Shown here: piece by piece, positions 25,728-32,488 of the stretch
Layout: the number at the start of each line of letters is the position of its first letter
Position numbering within the stretch: position 1 is the first letter of the stretch
From: an uncultured Hungatella sp.
GTDB taxonomy: Bacteria; Bacillota; Clostridia; Lachnospirales; Lachnospiraceae
Length of the DNA: 43,304 bases
Direction: 5' to 3'
Assembly (NCBI GenBank): GCA_910585435.1
Contig: CAJUEJ010000031.1
Location: forward strand, 1-43,304
Notes under the pieces: model-generated
Told to the model about the DNA's origin: nothing
The model's input: the letters and a program-made list of their open reading frames with translations, nothing else
The model's database searches: none
Position numbers and translations under genes: made by a program

Positions 25728-26903
25728 TTATACCAAAACCGGGGAAGTGTACACAGCTTCGCTTTCCTCATCCGGCACTCCCTCCTGAACCGGTTCCGTA
25801 TATAGAGTATTCTCTTCTGCAAAAGCGGCATCCTCTGTCTTTGTCTTTTTGAATAAGCCAGGGATGCTTCCTGCCAGCTTCTTTACTCCTGCCAAAAACA
25901 TACGCCCTGCAACGCTGACACACTTTGCTCCAAAACAGACAAACTCTCTGACCCCGTCTGCAATCTCTCCTCCGGTCTTCATAAACGTCTTCGCCATAAT
26001 CTCAAAGCTGGCTGCCGCCACCACGATCCCGCCAAGGACAGACAGGGATCCGCCTCCGGCCACAGCCGCGGCCAGTACTCCCAGCGTTGCGGATATCTTG
26101 ACAGCCGCTACCAGCCCGACCACCACCCCGATGGCACGGATAAACACCGCGGCTGCACTCTCTTCCATCTCGCCTCTCTCAACAGCAGCTGTGGCACTGA
26201 GGGTATCCATGCCGGCGCAGACACTGTAGGTAATATCTTTAAGGGTGGCTTCCTCCGGTATCACACCTTTTAAGTATCCGTCCTCTCCGGTTTCCAGATA
26301 CGCCTTCATTGCCAGGATTGCCTTATACTTTGCGGCATCCTCTCCGCACTTAATCACAGCGTATTCTATGCCTTCTTTTGTATCCCCGGCATTCTCCGTA
26401 TATGCTTCCAGCGCAGAAGCCAGGAATCCGTTATTTCCAAGAGCCGTTTTTAATTCCTCCTTCAGCTTCTGCTCCAGCTCTTTTGTAGCCTCCTGACTGG
26501 TGAAAGCCTTATTGGAATGCTCGTCCACATAGGCGTCTGCCTCTGCCTGGCTCTTGGAAGAGGTGATTTCTAAAGCGGTCAGTCCCATCCTCACCTTATA
26601 AAGGGTGTTGCAGCGTTCCGTACAGCTGATTTTTCCCTCAAGAATACTCTCGATCTTTTCATCCATCCAGACATCCGGATTCTCCCTTGCTTTAAAAACC
26701 TCCTGCTCATATTCGCCAACCAGTTCCACCACCTTATCTGCCATCACATATCCGATATCCTCTGTCTTATCCTGATAAAAATCACAGTACATATCCTTAA
26801 GTATGGTGCGGGTATCACAGCCTGCCTTATCCTTTTCCATCAATTTCCTGGTGTCCTCTCCCAGTCTGTCCATCTCTTCTCCGGTTAAATAAAACTTTCT
26901 CAT
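25728..26903 (-). CDS. Unknown protein with a long hydrophobic Ala/Gly-rich stretch
   Basis: 391 residues. GAAGGAGG lies seven bases before ATG 26903. Residues 1-235 are helical and charged (EEMDRLGEDTRKLMEKDKAG; TSQEATKELEQKLKEELKTA). Residues about 250-310 are strongly hydrophobic and rich in Ala, Gly and Val (AVFIRAIGVVVGLVAAVKIS, then TLGVLAAAVAGGGSLSVLGG), able to form two or three membrane helices or a hairpin. The tail is Pro/Glu-rich and acidic. Helical body plus hydrophobic hairpin recalls pore-forming or membrane-remodelling proteins, but I recognise no family and the effector idea is inference. It lies 83 bases after the preceding gene, the widest gap in this operon. Confidence 0.7.
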   Translation of the reverse strand: MRKFYLTGEEMDRLGEDTRKLMEKDKAGCDTRTILKDMYCDFYQDKTEDIGYVMADKVVELVGEYEQEVFKARENPDVWMDEKIESILEGKISCTERCNTLYKVRMGLTALEITSSKSQAEADAYVDEHSNKAFTSQEATKELEQKLKEELKTALGNNGFLASALEAYTENAGDTKEGIEYAVIKCGEDAAKYKAILAMKAYLETGEDGYLKGVIPEEATLKDITYSVCAGMDTLSATAAVERGEMEESAAAVFIRAIGVVVGLVAAVKISATLGVLAAAVAGGGSLSVLGGIVVAAASFEIMAKTFMKTGGEIADGVREFVCFGAKCVSVAGRMFLAGVKKLAGSIPGLFKKTKTEDAAFAEENTLYTEPVQEGVPDEESEAVYTSPVLV

Positions 26904-26986
26904 GATAGTTCCTCCTTCAGGTTTATCTCTGTTATTTGTTATGAGATTATTTTACTGCCATAAGAGTTAAATGTTCTTCAAAATTC

Positions 26987-27427
26987 TTAAAAGTTTTTCT
27001 CTCTGTTTATTGTTAAATCATCTTCATTTTCCGTAATTTCCTGCTCTTTCAATTCCCATCTGTTTTGTTCCATTATTTCCTGAATATTCTTTTCTTCCTC
27101 CGGGCCGAAGCGCAAAGTGTCATGGCCTGTGGAAAGGGCCTTCCTTGCAGCCTGGGGCTCTCTGGCAGCCCAGTCTGCCGTCAGAAAAGCCGTCACCGGA
27201 TCAAGCCCCCGTTTGTCGCACAGAGCTTTCACATGGATGCCATATAAAGGCTTTCCGGGAAATTTGGCTCTGTAAAACCATATTAAAAACGCTTCGAGAA
27301 TACAGGGTTCCATCTTGCGCAGCGCCGAAATCGTCTGTCTGGCCTTTTTCTCCGAATATCCAAGTTCATCCTGTAAATAGCGCTTCAGCCTTTTATTAGA
27401 AAGTGTCATAAATGCTTTCTCAATCAT
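26987..27427 (-). CDS. Unknown helical protein, 146 residues
   Basis: ATG 27427 overlaps the stop of the metallopeptidase gene (ATGA), showing translational coupling and fixing the start; a longer upstream reading frame is an artefact inside the neighbour. The protein is basic at the N-terminus (LSNKRLKRYLQDELGYSEKK), with a central helical part containing EAFLIWFYRAKFPGKPLYGI and an acidic, Gln/Glu-rich tail. No enzyme motif or membrane helix is seen. The tight coupling suggests it works with the metallopeptidase, for example as substrate adaptor or inhibitor (inference). Confidence 0.7.
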   Translation of the reverse strand: MIEKAFMTLSNKRLKRYLQDELGYSEKKARQTISALRKMEPCILEAFLIWFYRAKFPGKPLYGIHVKALCDKRGLDPVTAFLTADWAAREPQAARKALSTGHDTLRFGPEEEKNIQEIMEQNRWELKEQEITENEDDLTINREKNF

Positions 27428-28119
27428 TCTTCTTCTCCTCCTGTCAGGTTCTCCATCACCCTGGCGGCATAAGCTGCGGCATCCCGTTCGCACAGCTGCT
27501 TATAGTACAGTTCTGGTTTCTCCTGGAACGGCACGTACACAGAAGGATGAAGATTGGCAGTCATCCTTCTGCGATAATCCTCCTCCACGCCATTGTATGC
27601 ACTGTCCATTATAAAATGGTACTGCATCCCGTGCCGCAGTTCATGAATCACCGTGTCTAAAAATATACGAATATATTCCGCCTTGTCTGACAGCAGATAG
27701 CGATAATCCAGCCACATACTCTTTGTACAGTTGCAATAGCATCCACAATTTCCGTTACATCCCTCTCCAAATTCCAGCTGGATATCCAGAGAAAAAATGG
27801 TACACAGACGCCGGTACAGTTCTTTGGCTGCAGCAATTCTGTCCTCTGCCTCCATCTCACAGAGAGTCTTTACCGGCTTCTTTCCCAGAAGACCTTTTAT
27901 CTCACAAATCGCCATGTCCGCCCTGGCTTCATCCTCTTTTGTAAACTCCACCGGAATATCCATAGACAACGCTTCTATCCCCTCATAGGGAAACGCACCG
28001 CCTGTGCCCGTATCAGCTCCTGTCTCATGGTCGTCATCAAAAATTTCATTGTTTTCCAGAAGATCCAGTGTCGTAATGACTGCCGCAGCAGCAATGATAC
28101 CTATGATCCAACCCAGCAT
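27424..28119 (-). CDS. Membrane-anchored HExxH metallopeptidase-like protein
   Basis: 231 residues from ATG 28119, which follows GGGGGAG by nine bases. Residues 2-18 (LGWIIGIIAAAAVITTL) form one membrane anchor. The zinc-site motif is HELRH (His159, Glu160, His163), and a downstream ERDAAAYAARVM (Glu211) fits the third ligand and helix seen in many zincins. A tight Cys cluster (CNGNCGCYCNC, residues 121-131) lies before it and could bind metal or form disulfides. The start overlaps the 65-residue frame in another phase, and the end overlaps the next gene by four bases. A protease is inferred; its substrate and whether the domain faces outside are unknown. I cannot name the family. Confidence 0.75.
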   Translation of the reverse strand: MLGWIIGIIAAAAVITTLDLLENNEIFDDDHETGADTGTGGAFPYEGIEALSMDIPVEFTKEDEARADMAICEIKGLLGKKPVKTLCEMEAEDRIAAAKELYRRLCTIFSLDIQLEFGEGCNGNCGCYCNCTKSMWLDYRYLLSDKAEYIRIFLDTVIHELRHGMQYHFIMDSAYNGVEEDYRRRMTANLHPSVYVPFQEKPELYYKQLCERDAAAYAARVMENLTGGEEE

Positions 28120-28234
28120 CCGCCGATTCTCCCCCTGTCTCTTGAATATCCCCCTCTGAAGCCGCAGATAAACGGGGCATCTTGTTAAGTGCTTCTTCAA
28201 TATCGCAAATTAGATTTCTGATTCTTTTATCCAT
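28046..28234 (-). CDS. Tiny ORF carrying an IRNLIxDIE-type N-terminus, overlapping the metallopeptidase gene
   Basis: ATG 28234 lies five bases past the TGA of the AAA+ gene with AGGTGA as ribosome site (a GTG at 28243 overlaps that stop). The peptide of about 62 residues begins DKRIRNLICDIEEALNKMPR, resembling the N-terminal helix of the two HTH-like proteins of this operon (MKIRNLIADIEDQLKRSQ; TANLIADIEQQLRHSQ). The second half overlaps the metallopeptidase start in another frame and looks like read-over sequence. It may be a real docking peptide, a truncated relic of a third HTH-like gene, or only a coupling device. Confidence 0.45.
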   Translation of the reverse strand: MDKRIRNLICDIEEALNKMPRLSAASEGDIQETGGESADAGLDHRYHCCCGSHYDTGSSGKQ

Positions 28235-28239
28235 AGCTG

Positions 28240-30186
28240 TCACCTGGTCAATTCTGTCATGGCATGCTCTTCCAGCTCCTTCGCTAAAAACAGCATCTTG
28301 TTACGTATGGTATCATAAAGGACCTGATCATATTCTGTTTTAGCGGCTTCCTTTTTTGAAACAGAGGGAAGGAGCTTTCCCTCCTCATAAGTAACAGAAT
28401 AATCCTTTGGCTCAAACAGGCAATGGTCTGAGGTAGCTTTAAAACCCAGCCGCATCATCCTCAGGTAACAGACCGCAATGCTGTCCATATTCTCTTCCCC
28501 GTCTCCGTACACCGCAGTCCCGTCCGCCGCTTTCTTAAGCGCCTGGATCCATTCCGTATGGCTGATGGCCCCTTTCCTTTCTGCAAACTGTCTGAGAGCC
28601 ATATTTACCAGCTTCGTAATATCCGCACCTGTGAGAAAACGGCCCTTCTTCTGTCCGTTTTCCTCATACAGCAGATAGTCTGTCACAAGGCCCAGCTTCT
28701 CGTCATCATAACATAGCTTCATAAACAGCTGGCTGTTTCTGTCATAGGTACGAACTGTTTTCTCCGCCTTTTCCATTCTCTTTTTAAAGATATCAATACA
28801 TTCCTCCCGGGTAGGCATATACAGGGCAAAATGGGAATCAAAGCGGCCGCTTCGAAAAAATTCCTTGGGAATCCCGGCCAGGCTGTTGGCTGTGGCAAAC
28901 ATGTACACCGGCTTGGTACAATCCTGCATCCAGCTTAAAAGAATTCCGAACATCCTTTTTGTGACACCGCTGGTATCTTCCCCTTTTCCGTCGCTTCCGC
29001 TGAACCCTTTTTCAATCTCGTCTATGTACAGAATACATGGAGCCATGGCCTCCGCAAGCCGGAGAGCCAGATGCATATTGTGTTCCGATTCCCCTACAAT
29101 CCCTCCCATAAGCCGGCCTATATCCATCTTAAGAACAGGAAGCTCCAGCTCCTTTGCCAGTAAATTGACTGCGGCCGATTTTCCGCAGCCGGGGATTCCG
29201 CACATGAGGATTCCTTTATGGCCGACAGCACCGGTTTTACGGAAAATATCATCACTTTGCAGAATACTTTTCTTATTTTTCTCCATCCAGCGGTGAAATG
29301 CTGCCATTCCGCCCAGATTTTCTTCCTTATCTGCCTTCTGCAGTTCCAACAGCCCCACACGTTTCACATTCTGTTCTTTTAATGTGGCCAGTACCCTTTG
29401 GACCTCCCCCTTATTTTCAATGGTAGGTCTTCCTGTAAGCATATCATCAGGCAGATTCAGAAGATAGTCCACCGTATTTTCCACCTGAATCAACGTATTC
29501 CCAAGGAAACCTGACACATAGGATTCGATTACATCTTCCTTAAGGAAAATTTCCTCTGACTGAGAGACCTTTTTACGGATAACCTCAGCGATTTCTTCCC
29601 TGTCCGGATAAGGTTCCTGAACAATATAGCAATATGTCATCAGCCAGGCAGGAAGCTCTGTCTCCTCCCCATACAGCAGCACCAGGGAAGAGCGGATGGC
29701 ACAGCTGTCATCCGTCTCCTGACCGTAGCGGTCAATGAACGGGAATAGCCCGTCGAAGGCAGAAAAATCCGGATAAGGTTCGGCATTTTTGCGCACATGG
29801 ACAGCCAGCAGAGAAGGAATCGGATACCTGGCTTTTTGATTAAAAGTAAATCTTCCATAGTTCTCCCATTCTTTGCAGACTTCTGCCTTGGTCCTCAGAT
29901 CCTTCAGAGAACAGTTATGCATATTGATAACTCTATCATTGTTTAAAGCATTATGGTAAGCATTTTCCTCATAATCGGAAAGCTTGGCGAAGGGCATTAT
30001 GGTATCCGCAGAGCATTTTGCCATCCGCACCACCACCTCATCAGAATTTATGACCCTTCGGACAATCTCCAGTTCCGAGGTCTGAAGATAAATTACCGGT
30101 TTATGTAAAAGCATACCATTTCGTATCTGTCTGATAATCTTGTTAATTACGAATTCTTCCTTTTTCACGTATTCTTCCTTTCTCAA
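28240..30186 (-). CDS. Ycf46-like AAA+ ATPase
   Basis: 648 residues. The C-terminal AAA module is complete: Walker A GIPGCGKS (330-337), VGESEHNMHLALRLAEAMAP, Walker B ILYIDEIEKGFSG (385-397), sensor 1 FATAN (430-434) and arginine finger region RSGRFD (445-450). The preceding LGGMAAFHRWMEKNKKSI and GLLELQK and the degenerate N-terminal domain (LLHKPVIYLQTSELE; PYPDREEI) resemble chloroplast and cyanobacterial Ycf46 proteins. AAA proteins of this class remodel or unfold partners. TTG 30186 overlaps the previous stop (TTGA); GTG 30168, with AAAGGA seven bases upstream, is a good alternative. Cytosolic; partners are probably the Hsp70-like protein and metallopeptidase (inference). Confidence 0.85.
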   Translation of the reverse strand: MRKEEYVKKEEFVINKIIRQIRNGMLLHKPVIYLQTSELEIVRRVINSDEVVVRMAKCSADTIMPFAKLSDYEENAYHNALNNDRVINMHNCSLKDLRTKAEVCKEWENYGRFTFNQKARYPIPSLLAVHVRKNAEPYPDFSAFDGLFPFIDRYGQETDDSCAIRSSLVLLYGEETELPAWLMTYCYIVQEPYPDREEIAEVIRKKVSQSEEIFLKEDVIESYVSGFLGNTLIQVENTVDYLLNLPDDMLTGRPTIENKGEVQRVLATLKEQNVKRVGLLELQKADKEENLGGMAAFHRWMEKNKKSILQSDDIFRKTGAVGHKGILMCGIPGCGKSAAVNLLAKELELPVLKMDIGRLMGGIVGESEHNMHLALRLAEAMAPCILYIDEIEKGFSGSDGKGEDTSGVTKRMFGILLSWMQDCTKPVYMFATANSLAGIPKEFFRSGRFDSHFALYMPTREECIDIFKKRMEKAEKTVRTYDRNSQLFMKLCYDDEKLGLVTDYLLYEENGQKKGRFLTGADITKLVNMALRQFAERKGAISHTEWIQALKKAADGTAVYGDGEENMDSIAVCYLRMMRLGFKATSDHCLFEPKDYSVTYEEGKLLPSVSKKEAAKTEYDQVLYDTIRNKMLFLAKELEEHAMTELTR

Positions 30187-31223
30187 CAGAATTTCCTGCC
30201 ATCCCAGTACTTACCATCATTTCGCAGGATCATTGCCATACTGCCCTTCATACTCACCTGAGAAATAACCGCGATTTCCTCCGGCACCCGTCCCCTTCCA
30301 TTGAAATCATCATAGTTGCCATAGTGAATATGACCTTGTTCCACGTAAATATATTGAGGGTTCTCTTCATCCGCGCTTACCGCGAAGGAAGATGCGTCTG
30401 CAGGAATTTCCGGATGTTTTACGCCGTTAATATAAATCCCGTCCCTCCTTCTGGTTATGGTATTTCTGCCGTTGGAAACACTGTCAGGAAGAAGTTTAAG
30501 AATCTTCCCCTCCAAAACAAGGCAGTGGAGCCTATCTCCCTCTGAAAGCTTCTTCTGCCTGGCAGTGCCTGTTGCAAGATCTGTCATCTCCAATGTTACA
30601 TCTGCATCCGTCCGGATCATATAAGTCTCCATCCTTTTCTCATAAGACGGTTTTAAAGAGGTGTCCATCTTGAACCGATAGACACCGTCAAAGCTGTGAA
30701 GCATCACCGATTTCTTCGGATCGGTTAAGGAGATCTCCGCCACCGCCTCATTCTCCCCGGTCTTTACAGACGGAGCTTTTTTCGCACCGTCATAAGCTTT
30801 TTTTAATTGTTCCCACGAAATTTGATTCAGACAGCTTTCCTCTTTCTCCGCCAGCAAAAGTCCGGCGATAATCAGCATCATAATCTTACTGTCCTGATCC
30901 TTCCATTCCCCGGAATACTTTTGATAAACAGCCTCTGCTGTCCTGGCCTGCCGCTCATATGCAGGAAACTCTTCCTTATTATCCTCATCCCCGCCAAATC
31001 CCCAATAGTCCTGAGCACATGCCATCTGGAAAGACATATCCGGATTTATCATAGCCAGTATTACATCAATATGATGGCGGTTACTGCTGCCCCATTGGAA
31101 ATGGCCTTTTACAAAGCGCCCCAAAGCCTCCTTGTTCCGAAGCATATCCAAAACATCAAAGTGTTTATAAAAGTCTGTAACATTAAGAATCGGAAACGAC
31201 TGCATTTGAAATATTTTTGACAT
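30183..31223 (-). CDS. Unknown protein, 346 residues, with a beta-rich C-terminus
   Basis: GGGGAG lies seven bases before ATG 31223; the end overlaps the AAA+ gene by four bases. The N-terminal 150 residues are helical (FYKHFDVLDMLRNKEALGRF; MMLIIAGLLLAEKEESCL, which may be a buried helix rather than a membrane span). From about residue 180 the protein becomes beta-rich (TYMIRTDADVTLEMTDLATG, GIYINGVKHPEIP). The last part, ISQVSMKGSMAMILRNDGKYWDG, faintly resembles a blade of RCC1-type propellers. No catalytic motif. Its place directly before the AAA+ gene suggests an adaptor or recognition subunit (inference). Confidence 0.7.
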   Translation of the reverse strand: MSKIFQMQSFPILNVTDFYKHFDVLDMLRNKEALGRFVKGHFQWGSSNRHHIDVILAMINPDMSFQMACAQDYWGFGGDEDNKEEFPAYERQARTAEAVYQKYSGEWKDQDSKIMMLIIAGLLLAEKEESCLNQISWEQLKKAYDGAKKAPSVKTGENEAVAEISLTDPKKSVMLHSFDGVYRFKMDTSLKPSYEKRMETYMIRTDADVTLEMTDLATGTARQKKLSEGDRLHCLVLEGKILKLLPDSVSNGRNTITRRRDGIYINGVKHPEIPADASSFAVSADEENPQYIYVEQGHIHYGNYDDFNGRGRVPEEIAVISQVSMKGSMAMILRNDGKYWDGRKFC

Positions 31224-31243
31224 ATTTTATCTCCCCATTTTTT

Positions 31244-31912
31244 TCATAGGAACCATTTTTCCTGTGAAAATATATCTGACTCAATTTTTTGGCAGATTCC
31301 TTTGGACTGAGCTTTATAGACTTCCAGAGCCTGTCGATTCTCCCCACGGACCGGCATCAGACATTCTCCCATCTCCTTTATAAGACTGGACAGAACATCG
31401 AAAAGCCTGGCATGCTTCATCTGATACTCTGCCAGCTCCAATGCTCTGCGGTCATATACTGTCTCCCTGCACTCATACTGTTCCTCCGCAGCAGTCTCTT
31501 TTTTCTTATGGAGAAACAAATCCGCAATCATATGGCGAAGAGAAGCATAGAGAGTGTTTTTTACAGAAGTTTTCCCCGCCTTTGTACAGGTTCTCTCATA
31601 GGTGGCTGGAACATAATCTTTTTTTTTCCGTTCCGCCTGGGCAAGGCTTTCCTGAAGCTTTGCCATGTCTGCTTTCATCCGCCTCCAGATTGTATTATAT
31701 AACGTGATGCAGAGCATATAGGTACCTTCCTGCTCATCGTAATCAAAGGCATTTGCGGACGGCTTTTTTACTGCCTGGCAAAAATCCCGAAGGCTGTCGT
31801 AGAAACCTCCCCGCTTTGAATAAGCCTTCCATATGGCTTTATCCTTTTCTAAATTTGCTGCGCCTTCTGCGATGCGCAGGTCCTGCACATCGCTTCTTTT
31901 TATATTTGACAT
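31244..31912 (-). CDS. Coiled-coil operon protein, copy 2
   Basis: 222 residues. AAAGGAG lies eight bases before ATG 31912. Residues 25-85 (IWKAYSKRGGFYDSLRDF, PSANAFDYDEQEGTYMLCIT) are clearly homologous to the 311-residue protein at 34681-35616, which has IWKAYSNHGGIYDILADM and PSANALDFDEEEGCYMIFIT. The rest is charged and helical. It follows the second HTH-like gene just as copy 1 follows the first, so gene pairs were duplicated. Unknown family; possibly a structural partner of the ATPases (inference). Confidence 0.75.
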   Translation of the reverse strand: MSNIKRSDVQDLRIAEGAANLEKDKAIWKAYSKRGGFYDSLRDFCQAVKKPSANAFDYDEQEGTYMLCITLYNTIWRRMKADMAKLQESLAQAERKKKDYVPATYERTCTKAGKTSVKNTLYASLRHMIADLFLHKKKETAAEEQYECRETVYDRRALELAEYQMKHARLFDVLSSLIKEMGECLMPVRGENRQALEVYKAQSKGICQKIESDIFSQEKWFL

Positions 31913-31936
31913 CCCTGGGGCTCCTTTCTATATGAT

Positions 31937-32464
31937 TCAATTTTTATCTTTTAAATAATTTTTGACCTGGCCCGGATATTGTTTCGCATAGTAATCCAAA
32001 ATTACGTACATATCATCAATATTGTTGTGTCCGCTCATGATTGCAGCCCTGACCACTCTGTCTTCATGGGTATTTGACAATTTATAATCTGCCAGGTCTA
32101 AAATCTTTTCTGCTTCTTCCAGATTGCATTCCAGACCATGGATGATTTTTAACAGGGTTTCTTTTGTGTATTTGCCATTTTGGAAGTTATACCAGGTTCC
32201 CGGACTGATGTTACAGCTGCTATAAAAATATTCCACATCTACCTTCCCCTGGCGTCTCTTTTTTCCATACTTTTTAAGAAGATCTCCTACATAATTTTTT
32301 ACCGGCGGATGCTCCCTGGCAGGTTCTTTTAAAAATTCTTCCAGATCATCCTGAAATGAAAGCGGTGCCTGTTTAGACAGGCTTATGGTTTGGCTGTGCC
32401 GAAGCTGTTGCTCAATATCAGCAATCAAATTTGCTGTTTTACCAAGATTTTCTTTTATGTACAT
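31937..32464 (-). CDS. HTH-like operon protein, copy 2
   Basis: 175 residues; AGGAG lies nine bases before ATG 32464. The N-terminal helix TANLIADIEQQLRHSQ is shared with copy 1 and the tiny ORF. Residues about 70-150 (FYSSCNISPGTWYNFQNGKY, then TKETLLKIIHGLECNLEEAE, KILDLADYKLSN) match a divergent XRE-like helix-turn-helix of the type in Firmicutes proteins with an EEAEKLLxxAGYxLS motif, where it ends in a helical tail (IDDMYVILDYYAKQYPG). It may bind DNA or act as a protein adaptor. Paralogue of the protein at 35626-36165. Confidence 0.75.
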   Translation of the reverse strand: MYIKENLGKTANLIADIEQQLRHSQTISLSKQAPLSFQDDLEEFLKEPAREHPPVKNYVGDLLKKYGKKRRQGKVDVEYFYSSCNISPGTWYNFQNGKYTKETLLKIIHGLECNLEEAEKILDLADYKLSNTHEDRVVRAAIMSGHNNIDDMYVILDYYAKQYPGQVKNYLKDKN

Positions 32465-32488
32465 GATGGATATCTCCTTTATTTTTCA

